The notes: generated from the letters alone by a model not told the origin. Counted from the stretch's first letter, positions 8,083 through 16,761 are shown. The stretch is DNA of 64,000 nt from Streptomyces sp. NP160 (GCF_006335115.1 NZ_VDMJ01000037.1:1-64000), one strand, 5' to 3'. A program made the numbers and translations.

Positions 8083-8370
8083 CGCAGGTCACCTCCCCGT
8101 CCGCACCGCCCATCCTCTCCTTCGAGGATCGGCACGCGCCCACCCTGCCCGCACCGGGCTCGCCCGGAAGGGTGAACGCGCCGGTCGCTGCCGCCGGACT
8201 GCCAGCCGGGTCCCCGGAGCACCGCCGTAGCAATGCCGCAGCACCGCCGTCGGACCGCTGCCGGTGCCCGCGGGTATCGGCGTTCCGGCCCGCCGCCGAG
8301 CTGGTCGCGCCAGACTCGGGCCTGGGGCCGCTGTGGCGGATGGGCTCCACCGTGACGGGAGGGCAGAGGC

Positions 8371-10053
8371 GTGGGTGTGCTGGACCGGCTGATGAGGCAC
8401 GCCGACGGCGGGCGCCGTCGCTTCTCGCTCAGCGGCGCCGCCGCCGCGCGGTCCGGCTCGGTCGCCGGGCAGACGCCCGCGGGCGTGCCCGTGATGCCGC
8501 TGGCCCTGCGCGGCGCCGAGCTGGGCGCCCTGCGCGCCGCCGACGCTGCCGAGCACGCGGTCACCCTCCCGCTGTCGGTGGTGGCCGAGGTGGCCGCCCG
8601 CGCCGCAGGAGTCGTGCCCGACGCCCGCGGGTCCGTCCCGGTGACCAGCGGCCGTCCCGCCCACGAGCACGGGTACGCCGTCCTGGACGTGGTCACCAGC
8701 GGCCCCTCGCCCGAGCGCGACCGCGTGCTCGAGGTGGCCGTGGTCCAGCTGGACGCCGACGGCGCCGTGGTGGGGGAGTGGACCTCCCTGCTGCGCCCCT
8801 CGGTCACCTGCCCCGCTGCCGACCCCGCGGGGAGGACCGCTGACCCGGCCCTCGACCTGGGCGTCCTCGCGGCCGCGGCCGGGGCCTCGGTGGAGGAGCT
8901 CTCCGCCGCACCCACCCTCGCCGACGTCGCCGCGGAGCTGGTCACCGCGCTCGCGGGCCGCGTGCTGGTCGCGCACGGCGCGGCCTCCGACCTCGCCCAC
9001 CTGCGCGGGGAGCTGGCCGCGGTGGGCGTGGTGCTGCCGGTCGCCCCGGTGCTGTGCACCCTCGAGGCCAGCTGGCGGCACCTGCCCGGCCTGCACCGCC
9101 GCCGGCTCGTCGACTGCTGCCGCGCCGCCGGCGTGGCCCTGGACGGCGTGCCCACCGCCCTCACCGACGCACGCGCGGCCGCCGGTCTGCTGCAGCGCTA
9201 CCTGGCGCGCTCGGGCGAGCGCGGCGAGGCGCAGGCGGCCGTGGTGGCCCGCGCCGCCGCGACCGCGTGGCCGGAGGTGGAGGTGCCCCCGATGAGCACG
9301 GCCGCACCCCGCGCCGACGCGCAGCCGGCGCCGTCCCTGGCCGCGGCGCCCGGGCGCCTGGCTGTGGTGCTGGAGTCGCTGGCCCTCGACGGGCCCGACC
9401 TGCCGCTCCCGGCGGTGGCCGCCCACGTGGAGCTGCTCGCCGACGCCCTCGCCGCCGGTCCTCTCGACGACGACGCCGCCCGCACCCTGGCCCTGCTGGC
9501 AGACGCCGCCAACCTCACCCGCGCCCAGGTCCGCGCCGCCTCCCGCGGCGTGGTCATGGCCCTGGCGGGCGCCGTCGGCCGCGAGCCCACCGCGGGGGAG
9601 GCCGAGCGCGAGGAGCTGCTCACCGCCGCGCGGGTGCTGGCTGTGGACGTCGACGACGTCCTCGCCGCCCTCACCGCCGCCGCCGTCGCCACCGGCTCGA
9701 TGCCCCTGGTGCCCGGCGGGGCCGGCGGCCACGGCGGTCCCGGCGGTCGTGGGGCGTCCGCCGCTCCCGCCCCCGGCCCGCTGACCCAGGCGCTGGCCGC
9801 GGTGCGCGTGCCGTCGCCGCGACCGGAGCGGGTCTCCCGTCCCGCGGCCGAGCCGGTCGTCACGGCTGCCGTCGACGTCGACCTCACCGGCGCCGCGCTG
9901 GCACCGCTCGACCTGAGCGAGCCGTCGGCGCGCGCCGCCGTGCGCACGTGGGCGCGGGAGCGGGGCCTGGAGGTCAGCCCGCGCGGCAGGCTCCCGCGCG
10001 CCGTGGTGGAGGCCTTCGAGGCCGAGCGCGCCGGGCTGGTCAGCGCGCGCTGA
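8371..10053 (+). CDS. DnaQ-like exonuclease-fold protein fused to an Lsr2-like C-terminus
   Basis: A 560-residue protein. Residues about 100-280 align with DEDDh 3'-5' exonucleases: YAVLDVVTSG (Asp 106), LVAHGAASDLAHL (Asp 207) and ALTDARAAAGLL (Asp 266). The second acidic residue of the first motif, normally Glu in DVETTG, is Val 108, and the usual His before the last Asp is not evident, so catalysis is doubtful. Residues about 340-460 are helical and resemble a TerB-like region weakly. Residues 514-552 (SARAAVRTWARERGLEV then RGRLPRAVVEAF) match the Lsr2 DNA-binding domain. Likely a DNA-bound protein. GTG at 8371 follows GGGAGGG at a good distance. Confidence 0.8.
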   Translation: MGVLDRLMRHADGGRRRFSLSGAAAARSGSVAGQTPAGVPVMPLALRGAELGALRAADAAEHAVTLPLSVVAEVAARAAGVVPDARGSVPVTSGRPAHEHGYAVLDVVTSGPSPERDRVLEVAVVQLDADGAVVGEWTSLLRPSVTCPAADPAGRTADPALDLGVLAAAAGASVEELSAAPTLADVAAELVTALAGRVLVAHGAASDLAHLRGELAAVGVVLPVAPVLCTLEASWRHLPGLHRRRLVDCCRAAGVALDGVPTALTDARAAAGLLQRYLARSGERGEAQAAVVARAAATAWPEVEVPPMSTAAPRADAQPAPSLAAAPGRLAVVLESLALDGPDLPLPAVAAHVELLADALAAGPLDDDAARTLALLADAANLTRAQVRAASRGVVMALAGAVGREPTAGEAEREELLTAARVLAVDVDDVLAALTAAAVATGSMPLVPGGAGGHGGPGGRGASAAPAPGPLTQALAAVRVPSPRPERVSRPAAEPVVTAAVDVDLTGAALAPLDLSEPSARAAVRTWARERGLEVSPRGRLPRAVVEAFEAERAGLVSAR

Positions 10054-10077
10054 GGGCGGTCCGGCACCATCACCGGC

Positions 10078-10830
10078 GTGGCGAGGGTGCTGGGGGCCGA
10101 CGTCTGGGACGGGCGCTGGGTCGGCGTGGTCCTCGACGACGACGTCGTCGGGGGCTGGGCGGGCGCCCACCTCGCCGACGACGTCCGCGCGCTCGTGGCG
10201 GCGGCCCAGCGCGGCGGCCCGCTCGCCGTCGTCGGGCTCGACATCCCCGTCGGCCTGGCGGAGCGCGGTCCTCGCGCCGCCGACCTCGCCGCCCGCGAGG
10301 TGCTGGGGGCGCGCCGGTCGTCGGTGTTCGTCACGCCCGTGCGCGCCGCGCTGGAGGCCGGCTCGCACGCCGAGGCGGTGGCGCTGTCCCGCGCAGCGAC
10401 CGGCGCGGGGGTGAGCGTGCAGGCCTACGGGCTGCGGGCGAAGGTGCTCGAGGTGGACGCCTGGGTGCGGGACCCCGCGGGCCCGAGCGGCGCCGGCGGT
10501 CCGCGCGTGCTGGAGGTCCACCCCGAGGTCGCCTTCGGCGTCCTGGCCGCGCTCGCCGCCGGCGGCGCTGCGGGCGCGCCCGGCTGCCTGCCGCTGGCCG
10601 ACCGCAAGAAGAGCTGGGCCGGCGCCGTCCGGCGCAGGGCGCTGCTGGCCGCGGGCGGCGTCGTCGTCCCCGACGACGTCGGCCAGGCCGGGCGCGCTGC
10701 CGTGGACGACGTGCTCGACGCGGCCGTCGTCGCCTGGGTGGCGCGGCGCGCGGCGCACGGGCTGGCGCGGCCGCTGCCGGACCCGCCCCAGGTCACCCCG
10801 GACGGCTGGCCATCGGCGATCTGGGCGTGA
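10078..10830 (+). CDS. DUF429 domain protein
   Basis: A 250-residue protein with the DUF429 pattern: an N-terminal RNase H-like strand (VLGADVWDGRWVGVVLDDD), GLDIPVGLAERGPRAADLAAR, RRSSVFVTPVR and EVHPEVAF. The fold suggests a nuclease-like or nucleotide-binding role; no function is proven for the family. GTG start at 10078, 25 bases after the exonuclease-like gene, so the two are probably one transcript. The end converges on the pilin-like gene with three bases between. Confidence 0.85.
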   Translation: MARVLGADVWDGRWVGVVLDDDVVGGWAGAHLADDVRALVAAAQRGGPLAVVGLDIPVGLAERGPRAADLAAREVLGARRSSVFVTPVRAALEAGSHAEAVALSRAATGAGVSVQAYGLRAKVLEVDAWVRDPAGPSGAGGPRVLEVHPEVAFGVLAALAAGGAAGAPGCLPLADRKKSWAGAVRRRALLAAGGVVVPDDVGQAGRAAVDDVLDAAVVAWVARRAAHGLARPLPDPPQVTPDGWPSAIWA

Positions 10831-10833
10831 GGC

Positions 10834-11358
10834 TCAGATGGGCGGGAACCCGACGTGGTACCCGTCCTGGTCCCAGTAGCCCTTGTCGAACTGCATGCCG
10901 GGCGCGGTGAGGCAGCCGGGGTCCGCGGAGGTGACCGTCGAGACGGGGCGGGTCGCTGAGACGTACATCAGTCGCGTGCTGAGGCGAGCTGCCGCGGCGT
11001 AGCCGGAGGTGTCGGGCCCCGCGCCGGTGCTCGTACCAACGAGGCAGAAGTCGGTGGTCGAGCGCGACAGCACGACGACCCGCACGCCCGCGGAGGTGCG
11101 CAGGGCCGTGCCGGCGGTGTTGAGGTCGTCCGCCCACGGGTAGCTGCCGGCCTCGAGCCCGTGGCTGCGGACGGCGGTCGCGATGTTCCGCAGGTCGGCC
11201 TTCAGTGCGGTCTCCGCAGCCTTCTGCCGCTGGGCCGAGAAGACCGGGACGGCGATGGCCGCCAGGATCCCGATGACGACCATGACGACCAGCAGCTCGA
11301 TGAGCGTGAAGCCCGAGTCGGCGCTGTGCGTGCGGCGTGTGCCGTGGTGCTCGCTCAC
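10834..11358 (-). CDS. Type IV pilin-like protein (prepilin)
   Basis: A 174-residue protein with a short basic leader and a class III prepilin site: Gly 16 before FTLIELLVVMVVIGILAAIA, with Glu at mature position 5. The hydrophobic helix is followed by a helical shaft (AETALKADLRNIATAVRSHG) and a globular C-terminus with several Cys-poor beta segments. It should be processed by a prepilin peptidase and placed in a pilus or pseudopilus. No assembly ATPase, peptidase or other pilin is nearby, so it is an orphan in this window. The GTG at 11358 is preferred over an upstream extension rich in Pro and Arg. Confidence 0.85.
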   Translation of the reverse strand: MSEHHGTRRTHSADSGFTLIELLVVMVVIGILAAIAVPVFSAQRQKAAETALKADLRNIATAVRSHGLEAGSYPWADDLNTAGTALRTSAGVRVVVLSRSTTDFCLVGTSTGAGPDTSGYAAAARLSTRLMYVSATRPVSTVTSADPGCLTAPGMQFDKGYWDQDGYHVGFPPI

Positions 11359-11428
11359 GCCTCCAGTTCGGCACGGCCTCGTGCGTCCTGCGGCCGGCGG
11401 CCCCGCCACCACCCGGACGGATCAGCGC

Positions 11429-11869
11429 TCAGGCGCCCAGCGCCCGGCGGCAGAGGTCGCGCAGGACGACGAGGTCGTCGTCGTCGAGGTGCTCCCCGAG
11501 GGCGTCGGCGATGGCTGCCGCGTGCCGCCGGCCGACCTCGCGCTGCAGCGCCCGCCCCGCGGTGGTGAGGACGAGGACGACGCCGCGCCGGTCGGCGGGG
11601 TCCGGCTCGCGCTGCACGAGCCCCTGCGCGACGAGCCTGTCGACGAGCCGGCTCAGCGACGGCTGCGGCAGCAGCACCGCGTCGGCCAGCGCACCGAGGC
11701 GGGCCCGGCCGCCGTCGGTGGTGGTGAGGGCGTAGAGGACGTCGTACTCGCGCAGGCCCACACCGCGCTCCGGCGCCCAGACGTCCTGCTCGGCGAAGCG
11801 GCGCACCAGCGAGGCCTGGGTGCGGAAGAGCGCCTCCCAGGCCTCGACGGCGAGCTTGGTGCTGGTCAC
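11429..11869 (-). CDS. MarR family transcriptional regulator
   Basis: A 146-residue winged-helix regulator. The recognition region reads LGALADAVLLPQPSLSRLVDRL (helix-turn-helix) with the wing REPDPADRRGVVLVLTTAGR, the usual MarR signature. The start overlaps the stop of the flavin oxidoreductase gene by four bases, so the two are translationally coupled. A near-perfect palindrome 31 bases upstream of that gene is the likely operator, which would make the regulator control its own operon. The inducer is unknown. Confidence 0.9.
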   Translation of the reverse strand: MTSTKLAVEAWEALFRTQASLVRRFAEQDVWAPERGVGLREYDVLYALTTTDGGRARLGALADAVLLPQPSLSRLVDRLVAQGLVQREPDPADRRGVVLVLTTAGRALQREVGRRHAAAIADALGEHLDDDDLVVLRDLCRRALGA

Positions 11870-12981
11870 GCGGACCGGGCGGCCTTCGCGTCCGCGACCT
11901 GCTGGGCGCGGGCGTCGACCCGGCTCGCGTGGCTGGGCGGGTCGCTCGGGACGCCCGCGGGGCGGCGCGCCTCCATCTCCTTGCGCAGCGCCGGCACGAC
12001 GTGCTCACCGAGCATGTCGATCTGCTCCAGCACCGTCTTCAGCGGCAGCCCCGCGTGGTCGACGAGGAACAGCTGGCGCTGGTAGTCGCCGAAGAACTCC
12101 TGGAACGTCAGGGTCTTCTCGACCACCTGCTCCGGGGTGCCGACGGTCAGCGGCGTCTCGCGGGCGAACTCCTCCAGGCTCGGGCCGCCGCCGTACACGG
12201 GGGCGACGTCGAAGTAGGGGCGGAACTCGCGCACCGCGTCCTGGCTGTTCTTGCGCATGAACACGTGCCCGCCCAGGCCCACCACCGCGGTGCTCCCCGG
12301 CCCGTGGCCGTGGTGCTCCCAGCGCTCGCGGTAGAGGTCGATCAGGCGGATGTAGTGCTCCTTCGGCCAGAAGATGTTGTTGGCGAAGTAGCCGTCCCCG
12401 AAGTACGCCGCGATCTCGGCGACCTCCGGCGTGCGGATGGAGCCGTGCCAGACGAACGGGGCGACGCCGTCGAGCGGGCGCGGGGTGGCGGTGAACTGGT
12501 GCAGCGGGCCCCGGAACTGGCCCTGCCAGTCCACGGGGGAGTCCTCGTCCCACAGGCGGCGCAGCAGCTGGTAGTTCTCCACGGTCAGCTGCACCGAGGC
12601 GCGGGGGTCCTTGCCGAAGGCGGAGTAGCCGGCCATGGAGTTGCCGCGGCCGAACATGACGTCCACGCGGTCGTCGGAGAGCAGCTGCAGGGTGGCGTAG
12701 TCCTCGGCGAGCTTCACCGGGTCGTTGGTGGTGATGTGCGCGATGGACGTCGACAGGCGCAGCCGCGAGGTCCGCCCCGCGATGTAGCCGAGCACCGTGG
12801 TGGGGCTGGAGGTGACGAAGCCGGTCTCGTGGTGCTCGCCGATGGCGAAGACGTCCAGGCCGGCGGCCTCCACGTGCTGGGCGATGGTGACGAGGGAGCG
12901 CATGCGCTCGACGTCGTCCGGGACGTGACCGGTGTGGACGTCGGGCGTCTGGTCCGCGACGGTGAACACGCCGAACTGCAC
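11866..12981 (-). CDS. LLM-class flavin-dependent oxidoreductase
   Basis: A 371-residue member of the luciferase-like monooxygenase family, with the TIM-barrel start QFGVFTVADQ, AGLDVFAIGEHHE, the strand SRLRLSTSIAHI and the phosphate-binding region DRVDVMFGRGN. It uses reduced flavin (FMN or F420) to oxidise or reduce a small molecule; the substrate is not evident. The last about 40 residues are charged and probably flexible. First gene of an operon with the MarR regulator, with a palindromic operator in its promoter. GGAGG lies about ten bases before the ATG. Confidence 0.9.
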   Translation of the reverse strand: MQFGVFTVADQTPDVHTGHVPDDVERMRSLVTIAQHVEAAGLDVFAIGEHHETGFVTSSPTTVLGYIAGRTSRLRLSTSIAHITTNDPVKLAEDYATLQLLSDDRVDVMFGRGNSMAGYSAFGKDPRASVQLTVENYQLLRRLWDEDSPVDWQGQFRGPLHQFTATPRPLDGVAPFVWHGSIRTPEVAEIAAYFGDGYFANNIFWPKEHYIRLIDLYRERWEHHGHGPGSTAVVGLGGHVFMRKNSQDAVREFRPYFDVAPVYGGGPSLEEFARETPLTVGTPEQVVEKTLTFQEFFGDYQRQLFLVDHAGLPLKTVLEQIDMLGEHVVPALRKEMEARRPAGVPSDPPSHASRVDARAQQVADAKAARSA

Positions 12982-13011
12982 GGTGCGCCTCCTGGGGTGC
13001 TGGGGTGTGCG

Positions 13012-13039
13012 CCAAGTCTATGCATGTGCATGGACTTGG
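13012..13039 (-). promoter_or_regulatory. Probable MarR operator
   Basis: CCAAGTCTATGCA (13012-13024) and TGCATGGACTTGG (13027-13039) form an inverted repeat with 12 of 13 pairs and a two-base centre, 31 bases before the oxidoreductase start. On the gene strand it contains TAGACT, a possible -10 element. Position and symmetry fit a dimeric MarR site that blocks the promoter of the operon. Confidence 0.7.
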
Positions 13040-13080
13040 GGCTCAACCACCCCGTGCGCCGGGGTGTTCCCGAGCCGGCC

Positions 13081-13159
13081 CGTGACGACGGACGTGCAGG
13101 AGCGCCCGAGGACGCCTCCGCACCGGCGTGTCGGCGACTCCTGTCCGGCCGGCGTCACG
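13081..13159. repeat. Intergenic inverted-repeat element, copy a
   Basis: An element of about 79 bases with arms 13081-13102 (starts CGTGACGACGGACGTGCAGG) and 13138-13159 (ends GGCCGGCGTCACG), pairing at 18 of 22. The left arm nearly repeats 34615-34633 (CGTGACGACCGACGTGCAGG), so it belongs to the same family as the elements near 34.6 kb. It lies in the gap between the divergent oxidoreductase and acetamidase genes. Confidence 0.55.
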
Positions 13160-13187
13160 CCTGGGCCGGTCAGGTGTCCCGCCGAGC

Positions 13188-13240
13188 CTGCAGAACTCCC
13201 TCGACCAGGCCCGGTCGCGGTGCAGCGCTGGAGTTCTGCA
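13188..13240. repeat. Intergenic inverted-repeat element, copy b
   Basis: TGCAGAACTCC (13188-13198) and GGAGTTCTGCA (13230-13240) form a perfect 11-bp stem around 31 bases. The same stem sequence recurs in the element at 34520-34598 (GGAGTTCTGCA). Adjacent to copy a in the same gap of about 350 bases, which otherwise holds only the MarR operator. Confidence 0.5.
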
Positions 13241-13333
13241 CGCCGTGCGGGACGCGCGACCGCTCGCTCGGGCTCCGGCTCAGGCTCGGGAGCCCGACCT
13301 CCGCGGACAGCGCGGCTGTGGTGGGGTGGCGCC

Positions 13334-14374
13334 ATGGAGGTCGTCGAGGTCCACCCGTCCGTCGAGCAGTACGCGTACACCTTCGGCGGGGCAGCCCCGC
13401 TCAGGACCGTGCGCCCCGGGCAGGCGCTGCGCCTGTGGAGCGAGGACGCCTTCGGCGGCGGCCTGCGCACCACGTCCGACCTGGTCTCGAACACTCCGCC
13501 GGCACCCGGCCTCAACCCCCAGACCGGCCCGTTCCTCGTGGAGGGGGCACGGCCCGGCGACGTGCTGGCCCTGCACCTGGTGGACCTCGAGCCCGCGCGC
13601 GACACCGGCGTCTCCAGCCTGGTCCCGTTCTTCGGCGGCCTCACCGGCACCGACACCACCGCGCTGCTCACGCCGCCCCTGCCGGAGCGCACGTGGCTCT
13701 ACCACCTCGACTCCGCCCGCCGGACCCTCGCCGTCGAGCTCACCTCCGGCGGCTTCAGCGCGGAGCTGCCGCTGGAGCCCATGCTCGGCACCGTCGGCGT
13801 CGCGCCCGCCGCCGGCGAGGTCCGCACGTCCCTGGTGCCCGGGGTGTTCGGCGGCAACCTCGACACCCCGCAGATGCGCGCCGGCACCACCTGCTACCTG
13901 CGCGTCAACGTGGAGGGGGCCCTGTTCAGCCTCGGGGACGGCCACTACCGCCAGGGCGAGGGCGAGACGTGCGGCACCGCCGTCGAGGGCGCGATGACCA
14001 CGACGCTGCTGGTGGACCTCGTCAGGGCCGGTGAGCTGAGGACGGCGGCGGGCGCGCCCGCGTCCGCCCCGGCGACGCCGCGGCTCGAGGACGACGACCA
14101 CTGGATGACCGTCGGCACCGGCCGCCCCCTGGAGGACGCGTGGCGGGCGAGCCAGGTGGAGATGGTCCGCTGGCTGCGCGAGCTGTACGGCCTGGACGAC
14201 CTCGACGCCTACCAGCTGCTCAGCCAGGTGGGCCTGGCGCCGCTGGCCAACGTCGTCGACCCCGCCTACGCCGCGCTCGCGAAGGTGCCGAAGGCGCTGC
14301 TGCCCACCCCCGCCACCAGCGCCTTCGGCGGCGTGCACGCCCGCCTGCGCGAGGCGGCCCGCACCCTGCGCTGA
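13334..14374 (+). CDS. Acetamidase/formamidase family protein
   Basis: A 346-residue member of the FmdA/AmdA family. Family marks are the start VHPSVEQYAYTFGG, the GPFLVEGARPGDVLALHL segment, GGNLDTPQMRAGTTCYLRV and FSLGDGHYRQGEGE. Such enzymes release ammonia from formamide, acetamide or similar short amides; the exact amide is not evident. The ATG at 13334 fits the family start; longer forms upstream would read through the repeat elements. It is a single gene converging on the phosphatase with ten bases between. A second family member lies at 40.6-41.6 kb. Confidence 0.9.
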   Translation: MEVVEVHPSVEQYAYTFGGAAPLRTVRPGQALRLWSEDAFGGGLRTTSDLVSNTPPAPGLNPQTGPFLVEGARPGDVLALHLVDLEPARDTGVSSLVPFFGGLTGTDTTALLTPPLPERTWLYHLDSARRTLAVELTSGGFSAELPLEPMLGTVGVAPAAGEVRTSLVPGVFGGNLDTPQMRAGTTCYLRVNVEGALFSLGDGHYRQGEGETCGTAVEGAMTTTLLVDLVRAGELRTAAGAPASAPATPRLEDDDHWMTVGTGRPLEDAWRASQVEMVRWLRELYGLDDLDAYQLLSQVGLAPLANVVDPAYAALAKVPKALLPTPATSAFGGVHARLREAARTLR

Positions 14375-14384
14375 GCGGGCCCGC

Positions 14385-14936
14385 TCACACCCGCTGCGCC
14401 AGCGCAGTCCTCACGTGGTCCACCACGCCGTCGGCGGCGGCCTCGACCTGGGCCAGGCAGACCTCGAAGTCGCGCAGGTCCCCGTACCAGGGGTCGGCCA
14501 CGTCCAGCCCCGCGCCCACCAGGCCCGAGGCGGCGGGGTCGAAGGACCGCCACATCGCCACCCGGTCCGAGGCCCCGGGCGCGATCCGCTGCAGGGCGCG
14601 GCGGTGCGCGGCGGTCATGGCGAGCACGAGGTCGCGCTGCTCCACCTGCCCGGGCTGCACCTGTCGCGCGCGGTGGCGCCCCGCGCCCTCCTCGACGTCG
14701 TACCCGGCGTCGGTGAGCACGCGGCGGGCGCGCCGGTCGACCGGGTTGCCCTCCTCCTCGTCGGACGTGCCGGTGGAGTCGACCACCACCACGTCCTCAC
14801 CCAGGCCGGCCTCGTCCAGCCGGTGCCGCAGCACCACCTCGGCCATGGGGGAGCGGCAGATGTTGCCGGTGCAGACGGTCATGATCCGGTAGGGGCGGCC
14901 GCTGCCGGACGGGCGGTCGGGGGAGGGGGAGCTCAC
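14385..14936 (-). CDS. Low-molecular-weight protein-tyrosine phosphatase
   Basis: A 183-residue LMW-PTP. The P-loop is VCTGNICRSPMAE, with nucleophile Cys 22 and Arg 28, and the general acid Asp is in VADPWYGD. About 18 residues precede the core and are Ser/Pro-rich. It removes phosphate from tyrosine in proteins such as wall or capsule kinases. Its start overlaps the stop of the dihydroxyacetone kinase gene by four bases (GTGA), so the two are coupled, an unusual pairing of a sugar kinase and a phosphatase. Confidence 0.92.
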   Translation of the reverse strand: MSSPSPDRPSGSGRPYRIMTVCTGNICRSPMAEVVLRHRLDEAGLGEDVVVVDSTGTSDEEEGNPVDRRARRVLTDAGYDVEEGAGRHRARQVQPGQVEQRDLVLAMTAAHRRALQRIAPGASDRVAMWRSFDPAASGLVGAGLDVADPWYGDLRDFEVCLAQVEAAADGVVDHVRTALAQRV

Positions 14937-16723
14937 CCCTCGATCGTCCCCGACGCCACCTGCGACGGCGACGGCAGCGCCTGCGCCTGCGGTGACTCCT
15001 CGAGGACCTGGGCGACGACGACGACGAGCGCCGCCACCGCGACGGCGCCCGGGTCCGGAGCACCGACCGCCCGGTCACCCAGGTAGCGGGAGCGGCCCCG
15101 CCGCCCCACCAGCTGCGCCGTGCCCAGCGCCCCGTCGACGGCGGCCCGCGCCGCGTCCACCAGCGAGCCGCCCGCGTCGAGGGCGTCGGCGGCGGGGACG
15201 AGGGCGTCGAGGAAGGTGCGGTCACCCACCTGCGCGCCGCCCACGCGCGTCACGGCCTGCGCTCCCGAGCGCAGTGCGGCCCCGACGTCGCCGGCCACCT
15301 GCGAGGGGTCGCCGCGGCGCACGGCCGGGACCAGCTCGGTGAGCAGCAGCCCCAGCAGCGGGCCGCTGCTGCCGCCGACCTCGTCGAGGAAGGCCCCGGC
15401 CGCCCCGGACAGGGTGCCTCCGCGGCGCTGCGCGTGGGCCAGGCCGGAGGCGACGTTGTCGCCGAAGTCGCCGTCGCCGGCCAGCTGGTCCAGGCGCGTG
15501 AGGTCCTCGTGGGCGGCGTCCAGCGCCTGCGCCCACGCGTCCACCACGGCGGCGCCGGCGTCGTCGGGGTCCTGCGCGTGCGCGGCCGGTCCGTCTCCAC
15601 CGGAGGACGCCCCGTCGACGCGCTCCCTGATCCGCGGCGCCTCCTCACCCGGCAGCGCCGGGAGCGACGGGGTCGCCGTGGGCGCGGCCAGCAGCTCAGC
15701 CCATCCGGGACGCAGCGCCAGCAGCGTCAGGGAGAAGCCGCGCATGTCCAGGGCCGCGGTGTACGTGCCCACCAGGGACGTCGCCACGCGCACGCCGCGC
15801 TCGGCGAGCAGGTCGCCCACCAGCGCCCGCAGGGCGTGCAGCTCCAGCGACGTCGTCCCGCCCAGGCCGTTGACCAGCAGCGCGACGCCCTCGTCGTCGA
15901 CGGGTGCCCCGGCGGCCTCCAGCCCCTCGAGCAGCTCGACGAGCATGCCCGCCACCAGCTCGCGGGTCGGCGGGCGGGCCGTGGTGGACGCCGCGCGCTC
16001 CCCGTGGATGCCCACGCCCCGCTCCAGCTCGTCCGGGCCCAGCTCGAAGGCCGGCTGCCCGGTGGCCGTCGACGTCTGCGCCCGCGAGGCCACCGCGAGG
16101 CTGCGCGCCCGCGAAACCACGTCGCGGCCCAGGGAGGCCAGCGCGGCGAGGTCGTCACCGCGGTCGGCCGCGGCGCCCAGCACCTTCTCCAGCAGCACGG
16201 TCGCGGCGGTGCCGCGGCGCTGGCTGGCCCCACCGCCGTCGCCGTCGCCGTCGCCGCCGTCGGGGGAGCCCTCGGTGGCGAGGTCGTCGTCCACGAGCAC
16301 CGTCTCCACCGCGACGCCCTCGGCGCGCAGGCGCTCCGCGGCGATCGCGAAGCAGATGACGTCGCCGGTGTAGTTCTTGACCACCAGCAGCACCCCGCCG
16401 GGACCGGCGGCGCCGCGCGCTGCCTCGTGCACCTGGCGGTGGTGGGGTGAGGTGAACACCAGCCCCGGGCAGGCCGCGTCGAGGCCACCGGGTCCGAGGA
16501 AGCCGGCGTGCAGGGGCTCGTGCCCCGCGCCGCCGCCGGAGACGAGCGCCACCTGCCGCCCCGGCGCCCGGCGGCGCGCGTACAGGTGCAGCGGGTCGAG
16601 CACCACGCCCACGTCCGCCGGGTGCGCCATCGCCAGGCCCCTGGCCGCGTCGGCGACCGCCGAGGCGGCGTCGGGGAGGAAGTGGGTGTCGGTGCGGGGG
16701 CCCGGGTGGACGTCGTCAGCCAC
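14933..16723 (-). CDS. Dihydroxyacetone kinase, DhaK-DhaL fused
   Basis: A 596-residue ATP-dependent dihydroxyacetone kinase of the single-chain type. The DhaK half has SGGGAGHEPLHAGF near residue 62, VVKNYTGDVICF, and the substrate-binding His 240 in RGVGIHGERA. The DhaL half has the nucleotide site DGDFGDNVASGL near residue 437 and GGSSGPLLGLLL. Between residues 153 and 168 is a Gly/Asp-rich insert encoded by short tandem repeats. It phosphorylates dihydroxyacetone for glycolysis. Start GTG at 16723. Downstream it is coupled to the tyrosine phosphatase; no dehydrogenase or transporter for glycerol is adjacent. Confidence 0.9.
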   Translation of the reverse strand: MADDVHPGPRTDTHFLPDAASAVADAARGLAMAHPADVGVVLDPLHLYARRRAPGRQVALVSGGGAGHEPLHAGFLGPGGLDAACPGLVFTSPHHRQVHEAARGAAGPGGVLLVVKNYTGDVICFAIAAERLRAEGVAVETVLVDDDLATEGSPDGGDGDGDGGGASQRRGTAATVLLEKVLGAAADRGDDLAALASLGRDVVSRARSLAVASRAQTSTATGQPAFELGPDELERGVGIHGERAASTTARPPTRELVAGMLVELLEGLEAAGAPVDDEGVALLVNGLGGTTSLELHALRALVGDLLAERGVRVATSLVGTYTAALDMRGFSLTLLALRPGWAELLAAPTATPSLPALPGEEAPRIRERVDGASSGGDGPAAHAQDPDDAGAAVVDAWAQALDAAHEDLTRLDQLAGDGDFGDNVASGLAHAQRRGGTLSGAAGAFLDEVGGSSGPLLGLLLTELVPAVRRGDPSQVAGDVGAALRSGAQAVTRVGGAQVGDRTFLDALVPAADALDAGGSLVDAARAAVDGALGTAQLVGRRGRSRYLGDRAVGAPDPGAVAVAALVVVVAQVLEESPQAQALPSPSQVASGTIEG

Positions 16724-16761
16724 GCCCCGGACGCTAGCGCCGCCCGCCCGGGACGGCGCGG

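Noticed and set aside
8089-10758. An 889-codon minus-strand frame opposite the exonuclease-like and DUF429 genes
   Set aside because: Gly/Arg/His-rich translation with no domain, lying exactly antisense to well-supported genes; a shadow frame.
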